Assembly (NCBI GenBank): GCA_938041725.1
Contig: CALISX010000057.1
Coordinates: 1-6,970, forward strand
Direction of reading: 5' to 3'
DNA: 6,970 nt
Source: an uncultured Lachnoanaerobaculum sp.
Lineage (GTDB): Bacteria; Bacillota; Clostridia; Lachnospirales; Lachnospiraceae
Shown: one piece after another, positions 6,583-6,970 of the stretch
Layout of the letters: each line of letters starts with the position of its first letter
Position numbering within the stretch: the first letter of the stretch is position 1
Made by a program: the position numbers and the translations under genes
Notes under the pieces: generated by a model
What the model was told of the DNA's origin: nothing
Seen by the model: only the letters and a program-made list of their open reading frames with translations
Databases searched by the model: none

Positions 6583-6690
6583 ATCTTCTTCCATCCAGAC
6601 TATACTGTCGGCTTCGGAGTTTCACCGAATCATGCCTTGCGGCTCGTGGGCTGTACCACCGGTAGGGAATTGCACCCTGCCCTGAAGACT
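6583..6690 (-). ncRNA. FMN riboswitch (RFN element)
   Basis: FMN-binding leader aptamer. The minus strand shows the conserved blocks in order: TCTTCAGGGCAGGGTG, ATTCCCTACCGGTGGT, AGCCCACGAGCC, GATTCGGTGAAACTCCGAAG, CCGACAGTATAGTCTGGATG, and closing GAAGAAGAT. P1 pairs GUCUUC (6689-6684) with GAAGAU (6588-6583). In the P3 region GUGG pairs with CCAC, where the usual sequence is GCGG with CCGC: a base-pair-preserving change that supports a working fold. Bound FMN should favour the terminators downstream and shut off the rib operon. Confidence 0.97.
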
Positions 6691-6712
6691 TTATTTTTTT
6701 ATGTACAACAGG

Positions 6713-6741
6713 AGCATAGCACACTTGTGTATAAATTGCAA
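6713..6741 (-). promoter_or_regulatory. Promoter of the riboflavin operon
   Basis: The minus strand has TTGCAA (6741-6736), a 17-bp spacer and TATGCT (6718-6713), preceded by TG at the extended -10 position. Each hexamer matches the sigma-A consensus at 4 of 6 positions. Transcription would start near 6706, about 15 nt before the riboswitch P1, giving a leader of about 275 nt before ribD. Confidence 0.7.
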
Positions 6742-6752
6742 GAGTGTTCAGA

Positions 6753-6773
6753 AAACCGGGATGAAACCGGGAT
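6753..6773. repeat. 10-nt direct repeat, 11-bp phased, upstream of rib promoter
   Basis: AAACCGGGAT occurs at 6753-6762 and again at 6764-6773, a spacing of 11 bp, or one helical turn. The pair ends 12 bp upstream of the rib -35, a position suited to an activator or repressor site. It may equally be a small tandem duplication. Confidence 0.5.
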
Positions 6774-6843
6774 TTATCTTGTACAAATAAACCTCCATGC
6801 CGACGGATCAACACCATGTATCTATCCTTTTTTTATAAAAGCA

Positions 6844-6871
6844 TTGACAACGATTGTAAGTTTGATAGAAT
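6844..6871 (+). promoter_or_regulatory. Rightward sigma-A-like promoter, divergent from rib operon
   Basis: A perfect TTGACA (6844-6849), a 16-bp spacer and TAGAAT (6866-6871, 5 of 6). Transcription would start near 6878 and run out of the window. No start codon followed by an open frame is visible in the remaining 90 or so bases, so its gene must begin beyond 6970. Confidence 0.6.
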
Positions 6872-6890
6872 GGGCTTGGCAGCATCCTTT

Positions 6891-6970
6891 GGAGTTGCAC
6901 ATTGAAGTGAAATATTGATAATAACAAAATACAACTTAAAATCGGAGTTGCAAAACAGAACAAAATACAA
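6891..6970. repeat. Two interleaved short direct repeats at window edge
   Basis: GGAGTTGCA occurs at 6891-6899 and 6944-6952. AACAAAATACAA occurs at 6923-6934 and 6959-6970, the last ending exactly at the window edge. The spacings differ (53 and 36 bp), so this is not one simple tandem repeat. The pattern may continue to the right. It lies in the presumed 5' leader of the divergent transcript. Confidence 0.5.

Larger units (their letters stand above)
6742..6970. other. Gene-free intergenic stretch between divergent promoters
   Basis: AT-rich and without a convincing reading frame on either strand. It holds the phased direct repeat next to the rib promoter, a rightward promoter and short direct repeats at the window edge. 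From 6433 to 6741 the gene-free DNA is accounted for by the rib promoter, riboswitch and two terminators. Confidence 0.7.

Noticed and set aside
1..6970. CRISPR array, tRNA, rRNA, insertion sequence or defence genes
   Set aside because: No regularly spaced repeats, tRNA-like folds, transposase motifs or terminal inverted repeats were seen anywhere in the window.

Overview
This is a chromosomal segment from a Gram-positive anaerobe of the Clostridia type; a Lachnospiraceae-like host is my best guess. The evidence is the FMN-riboswitch-controlled ribD-ribE-ribBA-ribH operon, the Firmicute ribosome-assembly GTPase RbgA, the lepB-rbgA-rnhB-yraN gene order, strong AGGAGG-type ribosome binding sites and intrinsic terminators with U-tracts. 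Every convincing gene lies on the minus strand, so the region reads from right to left.

Right end (about 6970 to 6433): an AT-rich stretch without genes. It carries a good sigma-A-like promoter pointing right, out of the window, followed by short direct repeats. It also carries a promoter pointing left, with a phased 10-nt direct repeat just upstream of its -35. The left-facing transcript begins with a clear FMN riboswitch (RFN element). Two intrinsic terminators in a row then precede the ribD ribosome binding site. The second terminator's 5' arm is complementary to the start of the aptamer, which is the expected terminator/antiterminator switch.

Riboflavin operon (6432 to 2999): ribD (deaminase/reductase), ribE (riboflavin synthase), ribBA (DHBP synthase fused to GTP cyclohydrolase II) and ribH (lumazine synthase). 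The genes overlap or are separated by at most 21 bp. Together they convert GTP and ribulose 5-phosphate into riboflavin, and FMN feeds back through the riboswitch.

Between ribH and lepB (about 2998 to 2343): two small reading frames that I do not recognise follow ribH on the same strand. One looks like a real 97-residue membrane protein. Next come a strong 12-bp inverted repeat and an extended -10 promoter for lepB.

Left part (2342 to 1): lepB (signal peptidase I), rbgA (50S assembly GTPase), rnhB (RNase HII) and a yraN-family gene cut by the window edge. This is a conserved housekeeping cluster with tight spacing, including a GTGA stop/start overlap between rnhB and yraN.

Most of the window is ordinary, well-known biology. 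The parts worth a second look are the doubled terminator behind the riboswitch, the unrecognised small membrane protein, the hairpin upstream of lepB, and the repeat-bearing divergent promoter region at the right edge.
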